Assembly (NCBI GenBank): GCA_026706345.1
Contig: JAPOYX010000178.1
Coordinates: forward strand, 1 to 35,573
DNA length: 35,573 bases
Direction of reading: 5' to 3'
DNA from: Gemmatimonadota bacterium
Lineage (GTDB): Bacteria; JAAXHH01
The translations under genes and the position numbers were made by a program. The first letter of the stretch is position 1; the number at the start of each line of letters is the position of its first letter. Positions 14,499 to 22,591 of this stretch are shown piece by piece. The notes below the pieces were generated by a model. That model was given only the letters and a program-made list of their open reading frames with translations. It searched no databases and had not been told where the DNA came from.

Positions 14499-15941
14499 TC
14501 AGTATCGATAGTGATCGGGTTTGTAGGGCCCTTCGATGGGAACACCGATATAATCCGCCTGGTTCCGGAACAGCCGGGTCAGCTTCACGCCCAGCTTGTG
14601 CAGGTGCAGCCTGGCCACCTCCTCGTCCAGGTGTTTCGGCAGGGTCGTAACCCCGGTCTCGTGATCATGGAGCCGCAGGTCGATTTGCGCGATCACCTGG
14701 TTGGTAAAGGAACTGGACATGACGAATGAGGGGTGGCCCGTGGCGCATCCCAGGTTGACCAGCCTTCCCTCGGCGAGCAGGTAGATGGCGTGGCCGTCGG
14801 GAAAGAGGTACTTGTCCACCTGGGGCTTGATGTTCTGCTTCACGATGCCGGGGTATTCGTTCAGCGCGTCCACCTGGATCTCGTTGTCGAAATGGCCGAT
14901 GTTGCAGACGATGGCCTGGTCCGGCATGCGTTCCATGTGTTCGATGCGGAGGATGTCCCGGTTTCCGGTCGTGGTAACGAAGATCTGGCCCTGGTCCAGC
15001 ACGTCTTCGACCGTGGTCACCTCATAGCCTTCCATCGCGGCCTGGAGCGCGCAGATGGGATCGATCTCCGTAATCACCACGCGGGCGCCGAAGCCCCGCA
15101 TCGACTGGGCGCAGCCCTTGCCCACGTCGCCGTATCCGCAGACGACGACCGTCTTCCCGGCGACCATGACGTCCAGGGCGCGCTTGAGGCCGTCCGCGAG
15201 CGATTCGCGGCAGCCGTACAGGTTGTCGAACTTGGACTTGGTCACCGAGTCGTTGACGTTGATGGCCGGGAACAGGAGCTTGCCGTCCTGCATCATCTGG
15301 TAGAGTCTATGGACGCCGGTGGTCGTCTCTTCGGAAACGCCGCGTATCTCGGCGCTCATTTCATGCCAGAACCGCGGGTTTCTGTCCAGTTGCCGCCTGA
15401 GCACTTCGTTGATGATCTGAAGTTCCCGGTTGTCGGTGGGTTCGTCCAGGATCGAGGGGTCGTCTTCGGCTTCCACGCCCCGGTGAATGAGGAGCGTGGC
15501 GTCCCCGCCGTCGTCCACGATCTGCGTGGGGCCGGTTTCGCCGGGAAAGGTCAGCGCCTGCAGCGTGCAGTCCCAGTACTCTTCCAGGCTTTCCCCCTTC
15601 CAGGCGAAGACGGGAACACCGTCGTCCGCGATGGCGGCCGCCGCGTGGTCCTGGGTGGAGAAGATGTTGCAGGAAGCCCACCGCACCTCGGCGCCCAGGG
15701 CCTTGAGCGTCTGGATGAGCACGGCGGTCTGGATCGTCATGTGGAGGGATCCCATGATGCGCGTGCCCTTGAGGGGCTGTTCGCGGCCGTACTTCTCGCG
15801 GACGGCCATCAGTCCGGGCATTTCCTGCTCGGCGATGGCGATTTCGCGGTGACCCAGTTCCGCCTCGGACAGGTCGGCCACTTTGTAAGGCAGGCTGGAA
15901 TAGTCGGGCAACTCTATGGTGGTCGGCACTTCCTGCGCCAT
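14499..15941 (-). CDS. ahcY: Adenosylhomocysteinase (S-adenosyl-L-homocysteine hydrolase)
   Basis: 480 residues from ATG at 15941, which has a good AAGGAG site; the open frame extends further but [16 protein letters not shown] is the expected N-terminus. Hallmarks: [48 protein letters not shown], the NAD-binding [15 protein letters not shown], and the C-terminal KPDHYRY that closes over the neighbouring subunit's cofactor. It hydrolyses S-adenosylhomocysteine to adenosine and homocysteine, relieving product inhibition of methyltransferases. The length fits bacterial forms with the extra about 40-residue insertion. The first gene of its unit; I found no convincing SAH riboswitch in the short leader. 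Confidence 0.97.
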   Translation of the reverse strand: MAQEVPTTIELPDYSSLPYKVADLSEAELGHREIAIAEQEMPGLMAVREKYGREQPLKGTRIMGSLHMTIQTAVLIQTLKALGAEVRWASCNIFSTQDHAAAAIADDGVPVFAWKGESLEEYWDCTLQALTFPGETGPTQIVDDGGDATLLIHRGVEAEDDPSILDEPTDNRELQIINEVLRRQLDRNPRFWHEMSAEIRGVSEETTTGVHRLYQMMQDGKLLFPAINVNDSVTKSKFDNLYGCRESLADGLKRALDVMVAGKTVVVCGYGDVGKGCAQSMRGFGARVVITEIDPICALQAAMEGYEVTTVEDVLDQGQIFVTTTGNRDILRIEHMERMPDQAIVCNIGHFDNEIQVDALNEYPGIVKQNIKPQVDKYLFPDGHAIYLLAEGRLVNLGCATGHPSFVMSSSFTNQVIAQIDLRLHDHETGVTTLPKHLDEEVARLHLHKLGVKLTRLFRNQADYIGVPIEGPYKPDHYRY

Positions 15942-16008
15942 GTAAGGACTCCTTGGGGCTGTTTTGTCGGTCCGCGGGTACGTGGTGTCGCACAAACAAT
16001 CGCTCCCT

Positions 16009-16037
16009 ATTATATGGTGCAGCCGCCTTGAACGCAA
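16009..16037 (-). promoter_or_regulatory. Promoter for ahcY
   Basis: On the minus strand a perfect TATAAT -10 (16009-16014) lies 17 bp from a weak TTGCGT -35 (16032-16037). A start near 16002 leaves a leader of about 60 nt. Confidence 0.6.
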
Positions 16038-16124
16038 CAACCACGTTGCCTGTCGCCCGCCCCGTTCGGATGATTCCCGCGGCCGGTCGTGGCCGCGTCT
16101 CGGACGGCGCTTCGCAGAAATCGC

Positions 16125-16153
16125 TTGATCACCCTGATCCGGATTCTTATAGT
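16125..16153 (+). promoter_or_regulatory. Promoter for the Trm112-like gene
   Basis: TTGATC (16125-16130), 17-bp spacer, TATAGT (16148-16153). A start near 16160 leaves about 57 nt of leader before ATG 16217. It is divergent from the ahcY promoter. Confidence 0.58.
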
Positions 16154-16216
16154 CTTTCCCAACCACTAGCCATGCGGCGCATGCGCCACCGTAAGATCCC
16201 GGACGCGGAAGGACTC

Positions 16217-16483
16217 ATGATCGACCAGGCTTTGCTGGACATACTGGCCTGCCCGGAAACAAAGGAAGAGGTCAGCCTTGCGCCGGATTCCGTCGTGGAA
16301 AACGTCAATGGCATGATCCGGGCCGGTACACTAGTCAACCGGGGCGGCGAAAAGGTGACGGAACCCATCGACGGCGGCCTGGTACGGGCCGACGGCAAGT
16401 ACCTGTATCCCATCAGGGAAGAGATCCCGATCATGTTGATCGACGAAGCGATACCGCTCTCCGCCGGGGTCGATTCGTCCTGA
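16217..16483 (+). CDS. Trm112/UPF0434 (YcaR)-like small protein
   Basis: 88 residues from ATG at 16217, preceded by GGAAGGAC; the upstream open frame has no family character. The N-terminal LLDILACPETKEE and C-terminal DGKYLYPIREEIPIMLIDEA are the two signatures of the Trm112-like family, small zinc-ribbon-like proteins that in eukaryotes and archaea activate methyltransferases. Only the single Cys of ACP is present, so a zinc ribbon cannot form, as also in many bacterial members. A middle segment (DSVVENVNGMIRAGTL...) is longer than in YcaR. It sits back to back with ahcY; a link to methylation is suggestive but unproven. Confidence 0.82.
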   Translation: MIDQALLDILACPETKEEVSLAPDSVVENVNGMIRAGTLVNRGGEKVTEPIDGGLVRADGKYLYPIREEIPIMLIDEAIPLSAGVDSS

Positions 16484-16587
16484 GCGCCGATGCGATCGCT
16501 CTTGTCGTCGAGGCCGATACATACTGAACGCCGACCGGCGGCACCGAGCCGGCCAACTCCCACTCTCATCCGTACAAGCGAACCCGC

Positions 16588-17943
16588 ATGTCCCAAGTTT
16601 CAGACCCCTACGCGCTGCTTCCCGAACATGTAAGAAAACCGCCCGCCGACCGCTGGTCGACGATCAAGCAGCTGGGGCCGGGCCTGCTGTTGACCGGTTC
16701 CATCGTGGGTTCCGGCGAGCTCATCGCCACCACGCGCCTCGGGGCCGAGGTCGGTTTCGTCGTGCTCTGGTTGATTCTCCTGAGCTGCGCGGTCAAGGTG
16801 CCGGTGCAAAGCGAACTCGGCCGGCACGCCATCGCCACGGGCCAAACCACCTTCGTGGCCTTCAACCAGGTGCCAGGACCGCGGTTCCGGGTAACCTGGC
16901 TCGTGTGGGCGAGCCTGCTGCTCCTGCTCTGGAGCACCATGCAGGTGGGCGGCATTTTTGGAACGATGAGCCTGTCGCTGGACCTGATCTTCCCGGTCTT
17001 CGGGAACACTTCGTGGCTGATCATACTCACGCTGGTCGGCATGGGGCTCGGCCTCGTGGGGCAGTACATGACGCTGGAACGGATTACCACCATCCTGGTG
17101 GCCCTGTTCACCTTCACCACGCTGGCCAGTGCGCTACTCCTGTTCTGGACTCCCTACGCAGTTTCTCCCCAGGCACTCCTGAACGGGTTGCGGTTCGCCC
17201 TCCCGCCGGACGGCGCCGTGACGGCTTTTGCCGTCTTCGGCATCACCGGCGTGGGCGCTTCCGAACTGTTGCTTTACCCATACTGGTGCGTGGAAAAAGG
17301 TTACGCCCGGGCGGCGGGACCCCGAGATGACAGCGCGGCCTGGCGTGAACGCGCCCTGGGATGGATCAGCGTGATGAAAAAGGACGTATGGCTGTGCATG
17401 GTCATCTACACGCTGGCGACGCTCGCCTTCTTCTTCCTGGGCGCGTCCGTGCTCCATGCCCAGGGACTCGTGCCGGAGGGGTTCGGCACCGTGCAGATCC
17501 TTTCCGGCATGTACACCGAAACGCTGGGCAACTGGGCGTTCTACCTGTTCGGCGTGGGCGCCTTCGTGGTCCTTTTTTCTACATACTTCGTGACCATCGT
17601 GGGCCAGTCGCGCATGCTGGCGGACGCCCTTTCGGTACTCGGTTTCATCACCTACGCGCGGCCCAACGACAGACAGCGCGTCGTGCGGGTGATCGGCGTC
17701 CTGCTGCCCCTGGTATACCTCGTCCTCTACGTCCTGTGGTCCGCACCGGTCACGATGGTGATCATCGGTGGACTGATGCAGACGATCCTGCTGCCGGCCA
17801 TCGGATGGGCGGCGCTCTACTTCAGCCGGACCACGGCAAGGGCAGCGGGCGTCCCGCCGTCCAGGCCCCTGCTGGCCGCGCTGACGGCCGCCACCATCGT
17901 GATGGCCGCTTTCGCCGTGTACGCCGTTTGGGTAAGGTTCTAG
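16588..17943 (+). CDS. Nramp-like (SLC11-related) membrane transporter with non-canonical metal-site motifs
   Basis: 451 residues with about eleven hydrophobic membrane segments. The first helix region, LGPGLLLTGSIVGSGELIAT, aligns with the Nramp helix 1 signature, but the metal-binding DPGN is replaced by GSGE. The helix 6 region reads FGITGVGASELLLYPYW in place of the A-x-x-M-P-H-N-type block. The overall fold (LeuT-like inverted repeats) is likely kept, but Mn/Fe transport cannot be assumed. The substrate may be another cation or an organic solute. It follows the Trm112-like gene by 104 nt on the same strand and converges on the hydantoinase gene. Confidence 0.8.
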   Translation: MSQVSDPYALLPEHVRKPPADRWSTIKQLGPGLLLTGSIVGSGELIATTRLGAEVGFVVLWLILLSCAVKVPVQSELGRHAIATGQTTFVAFNQVPGPRFRVTWLVWASLLLLLWSTMQVGGIFGTMSLSLDLIFPVFGNTSWLIILTLVGMGLGLVGQYMTLERITTILVALFTFTTLASALLLFWTPYAVSPQALLNGLRFALPPDGAVTAFAVFGITGVGASELLLYPYWCVEKGYARAAGPRDDSAAWRERALGWISVMKKDVWLCMVIYTLATLAFFFLGASVLHAQGLVPEGFGTVQILSGMYTETLGNWAFYLFGVGAFVVLFSTYFVTIVGQSRMLADALSVLGFITYARPNDRQRVVRVIGVLLPLVYLVLYVLWSAPVTMVIIGGLMQTILLPAIGWAALYFSRTTARAAGVPPSRPLLAALTAATIVMAAFAVYAVWVRF

Positions 17944-17949
17944 CGCGGT

Positions 17950-17984
17950 CGGACTGAAGTCCGGTCCGGCCGGGTTCAGCCCGG
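17950..17984. terminator. Two adjacent hairpins between convergent genes
   Basis: CGGACT-GA-AGTCCG (17950-17963) and CCGGG-TTCAG-CCCGG (17970-17984) are perfect inverted repeats just after the transporter stop and before the hydantoinase stop. There is no T-tract on either strand, so a canonical intrinsic terminator is not shown; a two-way transcript end or stability element is possible. Confidence 0.35.
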
Positions 17985-18022
17985 TCATGGCCACGGACTG
18001 GGGGGCGTCGGGCAGGAACCGA

Positions 18023-21000
18023 TCAGGCCAGGCCGGAATCCCGGTCGCGGGCGCGGCTGGACGTATCCCGCGACCGGGGCGGTCCGTATCCTCCTCCGCC
18101 GGCGGAGAGGGCGACGATGCGGTCTCCGGGCAGAATCGGCACCTCGGTTTCCTTGGACTTGAGCATCCTCTCCCTGCCGTTGGATACCACCATGTAGCGG
18201 TGCGGCAGGCCCGATTCGCCGCCGAACAGTCCGAAGGGCGGATTGACCACGCCGTCTCCAGCCATGTTCAGCTTCGCCGGCTCGTCCCCCTCGTAAACCA
18301 TCTCGAAGACCGCGCCCAGTCCGCCTCGCCACGTGCCGTCCCCGCCTGACCCGGGCCGCAGGTCGTTCCGGACGATCTTGAAGGGGAAGCGCTCTTCGGT
18401 GATCTCCACGCTGGGACTCCGGATCGCCCCGGCCACGTTGACCTCGCCCACGCAGGACCAGCCGTCGTAACCCCGGGATGCCCCGCCGCCGCCCCGGCCG
18501 AAGAAAAAGTGCCATATGAATCGGTTGCCCGTGCGCGGATTGCTTCCGGTGATCGCGAAACGAAGCCGGCGGGAGAATCCCGCGTTCACGGCATCCGGCG
18601 CCACCGGGGCCAGCGCCTTGAACACCGCCTCCACGATCTCTTCCCCGCAGTGGTTGGTACTCATGCAGACCGGCGCTGGGGGGTTCGGGTTCACGATCAG
18701 GCCCCGGGGCGCGATCACCTTCACCGGCCGCATGGAGCCCTCGTTCTTGGGCACGTCGGACGGCGCCATGTACATGATGGCGACGTGGGCGAGGGAACGG
18801 GTATTGGCATAGGCGCTGTTGATGAAGCCCGTGACCTGGGGACTCGAATCGCTCAGGTCGATGGTCATGGTGTCGTCCTGTACGGTGACCTTTGCGCGGA
18901 TGGGGATCGCCTCGGCATCGAAACCGTCGTCGTCGAGCAGTGTTTCCCCTCGATACACGCCGTCCGGCCAGCCCTCGATGAGTTGCCGGATGCGCCGTTC
19001 CGCGCTGTCCAGGATGGCTTCCACGGAGGTCATCAGGCCGTCTGCGCCGTAATCGTCGAGGAGCACCTGCAGGCGGCGGGCGGCGATCTGCACCGATCCG
19101 ATCTGGGCATGCAGGTCGCCGGAGAAGTTCTCCGCGTGACGCACGTTGACCGCCAGCATGTGCAGCAGGTCTTCCCGCGGCCGCCCGGATTCATACAGCC
19201 TGACGGGCGGAATCCGCAGGCCCTCGTGGTACAGTTCGCTGGCCGAGGGATTGTAACCGCCGTGGGTTCCCCCGCCGATGTCGCTGTGATGAGCCCGGTT
19301 TACCGCGAAAAACAGCAGGGTCCCGTTGCGGAAGACGGGGTAGATCGCCGTGATGTCCGGAAGGTGGCTTCCGCCGAAGTAGGGGTCGTTCAGGATGAAC
19401 AGATCACCCTCGTTGATGTCGTCTCCGAAGTATTCGCATACCGCTTCGACGGACGGGGGCAGGGCGCTGATGTGCACGGGAATACCCTCTCCCTGCGCCA
19501 CCAGTTGTCCTCTCGCGTCGAGGATCGCGGTGGAGAAATCCCGGCTGGAATTCAGGATCTGCGACATGGAGGTGCGGATCATGACGTCCGCCATCTCGCG
19601 GGCGATCGACTCCAGACGGTGCGCCACCACCGAGTGCGTAATTGGATCCGACCTGACCGATGCCGCATCCGGCGTGGCGGACGACACGATCAGTACCAGG
19701 CCGCCGTGGGAGTCAACCTCGAGGCGGTCGCCCTCTTCCACGAGTACGGTCGTGAAGTCGGATTCGACGATGGCCGGGCCGTCGATCACGGTACCCGGCG
19801 CCAGCGCATCGGCGGCGAAAACGTCGGCCTCGGTCCAGGTACCCGTGTAAATGCGGCGTGTGCCTTTGCGGGCATCCGCGGTCGAACCGGTCTCCTCTTT
19901 CTCCGGCAGGGTAACGGACGGTAACTTCCCCGTTACCGTGGCGCGCAGCGTGACCAGGCGGATCTCCTGGTCGAGCTGGTGGTAGGAATAGAGGGTCCGG
20001 TACCGGTCGTGAAACAGGGCCGCCCAGGACCGGCGAATAGCCCCGTCGTCCTGGGACAGATCCGGGATGTTCACGTTCACTTCGTAAATCTGGTCGAGGT
20101 ACCGCATGTCGGCCGTGAACCGGATGGAGATATCTTCGTCCCTCAGCTCCTGTTTCCTCAGTTGTGCGATGCCCTGGTCCGCCATGTGGTCCGTCAGCCG
20201 TCTTACTTCGTCGAGGTCGACGACATCCAGACTGGCCGTGAACGACTGGGCGAAATCGTACCTGAGGTCGGAAGCCAGCATGCCGTACGCCGACAGCACC
20301 GGAGCCGCCGAAGGAAGGTAGACCCTGCCGATGCCCGTCTTGCGGGCGACTTTGCCCACGTGGAGCCCCGCCGCGCCGCCGAAGGCGAGCAGGGAGAAGT
20401 TGCGGGGATCTCCGCCGCGCCGCACGGTCAGCAGCCGTATGCCCTCGGCCATGGCCGTGGTCACGACGTCAAGCACGCCAAGCGCGGCTTCCTCCAGACT
20501 TAGGCCCAGGGGTTCCGCAACGTATGTCTCCATGGCCTCTTCGGACAGATCCGGGTACAAGGGCGTCCTTCCGCCCAGGAAATTCTTCGAATCGAGATAC
20601 CCGAGGACCAGGTTGGCGTCAGTAACCGTGGGCTGATCGCCGCCCCGTCCGTAACAGGCCGGTCCCGGGTCGGCGCCCGCGCTCCGGGGGCCGACGTGGA
20701 GGGTTCCCCCGTCATCCACCCGCGCGATGCTGCCACCGCCCGCCCCCAGCGTGTGGAGATCGATCATCGGCACGGCGATCTTCCATCCCCCTTCGTAATG
20801 TTCCCCGGAAATCTGCGGATCGCCGGCTTCGATCACCGAGATGTCCGTACTTGTCCCGCCCATGTCGAATCCGATGAGATCGGTCTCGCCGATCAGGCGG
20901 CCGTAGGCCACGGCTCCGCTGACGCCTCCGGCCGGGCCGGAGAGAATGGCCTGAACGGCCTGCTGCGCCGCGACGTCCAGGGGAGTCACCCCTCCGTTGG

Positions 21001-21766
21001 ACGTCATGGTCAGTACATCACGCTCTAGGCCCAGGCGCGAGGTCTCCTCCTGCATCCGCCTGAGATACCGGGCGTAGACCGGTCCTACGTAGGCGTTGAC
21101 GGCCGTGGTGCTCAGGCGGTCGTATTCCTTGATCTGAGGCAGGATCTCCGAGGAGAGCGAGAGGTACAGATCGGGATAGCGGCGGCGGATGCGTTCACCC
21201 ACCAGCCGTTCATGCGCCGGGTTGAGGTAGGAGAAAATGAGACAGACCGCCACCGATTCCACGCCGGCCCGCACGAGTTCGTCCAGAATCTCGTCGAGTG
21301 CTCCGGAATCCACGGGCGCCTCGACGGCGCTGTCGGCGCGGATACGTTCTTTGAGCGTGCGCCGCAGCGGCCGGGGAACCAGCGGTTCGACGGGCGTCAT
21401 CCGGAGATTGTACCGGTCTTCTTTCAGGCCTTCCCGCAGCGCCAGCAGGTCCCGGAAGCCCTCGGTGGTGATCAGGCCGACCCGGGCGCCCTTGCGTTCC
21501 AGGAGCGTGTTGGTGGCGACGGTGGTGCCATGGATGAACAGGCGGGTTCGGGACAGCAGCTCGGCGGCGGGAAGACCATAGGCCGCCCCGATGTCCCGGA
21601 GTCCGTTCATCACAGCATCGGAAGGTGCGTGGGGGGTCGACGCCGTCTTGAAGTAACGGGGCGCGGAATCGCCTTCCGCCACCACGAAATCCGTGAACGT
21701 TCCACCGACGTCTATGCCGATGGAGAAGGACATTGGAGCGGCGTCCCTGGACGGGTGGTTGTTCAT
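18023..21766 (-). CDS. Fused hydantoinase/5-oxoprolinase (HyuA-HyuB), ATP-dependent type
   Basis: 1247 residues. ATG at 21766 has GGAG 7 nt upstream; an internal ATG 11 codons in (21733) is the alternative. Residues about 12-690 are the HyuA half: GIDVGGTFTDFVV (actin-like ATPase loop), IHGTTVATNTLLERKGARVG, GFDMGGTSTDISVIE and GAGGGSIARVDDGG. Residues about 700-1240 are the HyuB half: DPITHSVVAHRLESIAREM, SRDFSTAILDARGQLVAQGE, LNDPYFGGSHLPDIT and a Gly-rich tail. The family cleaves cyclic amides (5-oxoproline, hydantoins, N-methylhydantoin) with ATP, or acts as acetone-carboxylase-like subunits. A single-chain fusion is the eukaryotic oxoprolinase layout, while many bacteria keep two genes. 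The substrate is not determinable here. Confidence 0.92.
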   Translation of the reverse strand: MNNHPSRDAAPMSFSIGIDVGGTFTDFVVAEGDSAPRYFKTASTPHAPSDAVMNGLRDIGAAYGLPAAELLSRTRLFIHGTTVATNTLLERKGARVGLITTEGFRDLLALREGLKEDRYNLRMTPVEPLVPRPLRRTLKERIRADSAVEAPVDSGALDEILDELVRAGVESVAVCLIFSYLNPAHERLVGERIRRRYPDLYLSLSSEILPQIKEYDRLSTTAVNAYVGPVYARYLRRMQEETSRLGLERDVLTMTSNGGVTPLDVAAQQAVQAILSGPAGGVSGAVAYGRLIGETDLIGFDMGGTSTDISVIEAGDPQISGEHYEGGWKIAVPMIDLHTLGAGGGSIARVDDGGTLHVGPRSAGADPGPACYGRGGDQPTVTDANLVLGYLDSKNFLGGRTPLYPDLSEEAMETYVAEPLGLSLEEAALGVLDVVTTAMAEGIRLLTVRRGGDPRNFSLLAFGGAAGLHVGKVARKTGIGRVYLPSAAPVLSAYGMLASDLRYDFAQSFTASLDVVDLDEVRRLTDHMADQGIAQLRKQELRDEDISIRFTADMRYLDQIYEVNVNIPDLSQDDGAIRRSWAALFHDRYRTLYSYHQLDQEIRLVTLRATVTGKLPSVTLPEKEETGSTADARKGTRRIYTGTWTEADVFAADALAPGTVIDGPAIVESDFTTVLVEEGDRLEVDSHGGLVLIVSSATPDAASVRSDPITHSVVAHRLESIAREMADVMIRTSMSQILNSSRDFSTAILDARGQLVAQGEGIPVHISALPPSVEAVCEYFGDDINEGDLFILNDPYFGGSHLPDITAIYPVFRNGTLLFFAVNRAHHSDIGGGTHGGYNPSASELYHEGLRIPPVRLYESGRPREDLLHMLAVNVRHAENFSGDLHAQIGSVQIAARRLQVLLDDYGADGLMTSVEAILDSAERRIRQLIEGWPDGVYRGETLLDDDGFDAEAIPIRAKVTVQDDTMTIDLSDSSPQVTGFINSAYANTRSLAHVAIMYMAPSDVPKNEGSMRPVKVIAPRGLIVNPNPPAPVCMSTNHCGEEIVEAVFKALAPVAPDAVNAGFSRRLRFAITGSNPRTGNRFIWHFFFGRGGGGASRGYDGWSCVGEVNVAGAIRSPSVEITEERFPFKIVRNDLRPGSGGDGTWRGGLGAVFEMVYEGDEPAKLNMAGDGVVNPPFGLFGGESGLPHRYMVVSNGRERMLKSKETEVPILPGDRIVALSAGGGGYGPPRSRDTSSRARDRDSGLA

Positions 21767-21790
21767 CGTGGATCTCCGGACCGGTCCATG

Positions 21791-21819
21791 TTGACGAAGA
21801 GCGACCGGCGGCCTATACT
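21791..21819 (+). promoter_or_regulatory. Promoter for the carbonic anhydrase gene
   Basis: TTGACG (21791-21796), 17-bp spacer, TATACT (21814-21819). The predicted start near 21826 falls at the beginning of the (CCAG)6 repeat, so the repeat would be the first transcribed sequence. Confidence 0.6.
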
Positions 21820-21823
21820 ATTA

Positions 21824-21847
21824 CCAGCCAGCCAGCCAGCCAGCCAG
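21824..21847. repeat. (CCAG)6 tetranucleotide microsatellite
   Basis: Six perfect CCAG units followed by degenerate CAG/GCAG units to about 21857. It lies directly after the -10 box of the carbonic anhydrase promoter and 58 bp upstream of the hydantoinase start codon on the other strand. Slippage could change leader length. Confidence 0.8.
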
Positions 21848-21856
21848 CAGGCAGGC

Positions 21857-21880
21857 ACGCGGGCACAGGACTGCCCGCGT
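21857..21880 (+). other. 9-bp hairpin in the carbonic anhydrase leader
   Basis: ACGCGGGCA (21857-21865) and TGCCCGCGT (21872-21880) pair perfectly around a 6-nt loop, about 30 nt into the predicted transcript and 54 nt before the ATG. No T-tract follows. It could be a stability or attenuation element. Confidence 0.5.
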
Positions 21881-21934
21881 TCGTGATCTGAGACTATCTC
21901 GCCTGTTCAATCAAAGATACATTCCGTTGAATCC

Positions 21935-22528
21935 ATGAATCCAGACCGCATTTTCGAAAAAAACACCCATTGGATCAAGAGAAAACTGAGCGCCGACCCC
22001 GGCTACCTCGAGCGGCTGTCGGGGCCGCAGCGGCCCGGCATACTCTATATCGGATGTTCGGACAGCCGGGTGATGCCCGAGGCCTTCATGGGGGCCGGAC
22101 CGGGTGAGGTTTTCGTACACCGCAACGTGGGCAACCTGATATCTTCCGCTGACCCGAATACCCGGTCCGCCGTCATCTACGGCGTCGAGCATTTGAAAGT
22201 CGGGCATATCGTGGTATGCGGACACTACGACTGCGGGGCCGCCAAGGCGGTGCTGGGGTCGGACGACCTCGGCCCGCTCGAGCCCTGGCTGCAGAACCTG
22301 AGAACGGTCCGGCAACGCCACGAAACCGAACTGGAATCCATCCCGGATCAAACGGACCGGTGCGACCGCATGGTCGAGTTCAATGTCCACGCCCAGTGCG
22401 CGAACATCCTGGCGTTTCCGGAAGCACGGAAGTCGATAGAAGAGACCGGACTGCAAGTGCACGGCTGGGTTTTCGACCTGCGCAGCGGCCTGATTAAAGA
22501 CCTGGCCGTCTCATCGCGTCGTGGATGA
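21935..22528 (+). CDS. Beta-class carbonic anhydrase
   Basis: 197 residues, ATG at 21935. Zinc ligands and catalytic dyad are all present: Cys41 and Asp43/Arg45 in IGCSDSRV, and His97 and Cys100 in VVCGHYDCGA. HRNVGNLI (62-69) and RSAVIYGVEHL are further family motifs. It interconverts CO2 and bicarbonate; cytoplasmic, with no signal peptide. Length is close to E. coli Can and plant-type enzymes. It has its own promoter and an unusual leader with a microsatellite and hairpin. Divergent from the hydantoinase gene; ATP-dependent carboxylases in that superfamily use bicarbonate, but no direct link is shown. Confidence 0.94.
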   Translation: MNPDRIFEKNTHWIKRKLSADPGYLERLSGPQRPGILYIGCSDSRVMPEAFMGAGPGEVFVHRNVGNLISSADPNTRSAVIYGVEHLKVGHIVVCGHYDCGAAKAVLGSDDLGPLEPWLQNLRTVRQRHETELESIPDQTDRCDRMVEFNVHAQCANILAFPEARKSIEETGLQVHGWVFDLRSGLIKDLAVSSRRG

Positions 22529-22591
22529 GCAGACCCTGCCGGCGGCCTGTCGACCGAATCACGCGGCCTGAATCCCCGTGTTTGACACCGG

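Noticed and set aside
15942-16166. N-terminal extension of adenosylhomocysteinase and a possible SAH riboswitch in its leader
   Set aside because: The extension contains the promoter and ribosome-binding site. The roughly 60-nt leader shows no conserved SAH-aptamer core that I can recognise.
17950-17984. Intrinsic terminator with U-tract between the transporter and hydantoinase genes
   Set aside because: Hairpins are present but neither strand has a T-run after them; listed only as low-confidence transcript-end candidates.
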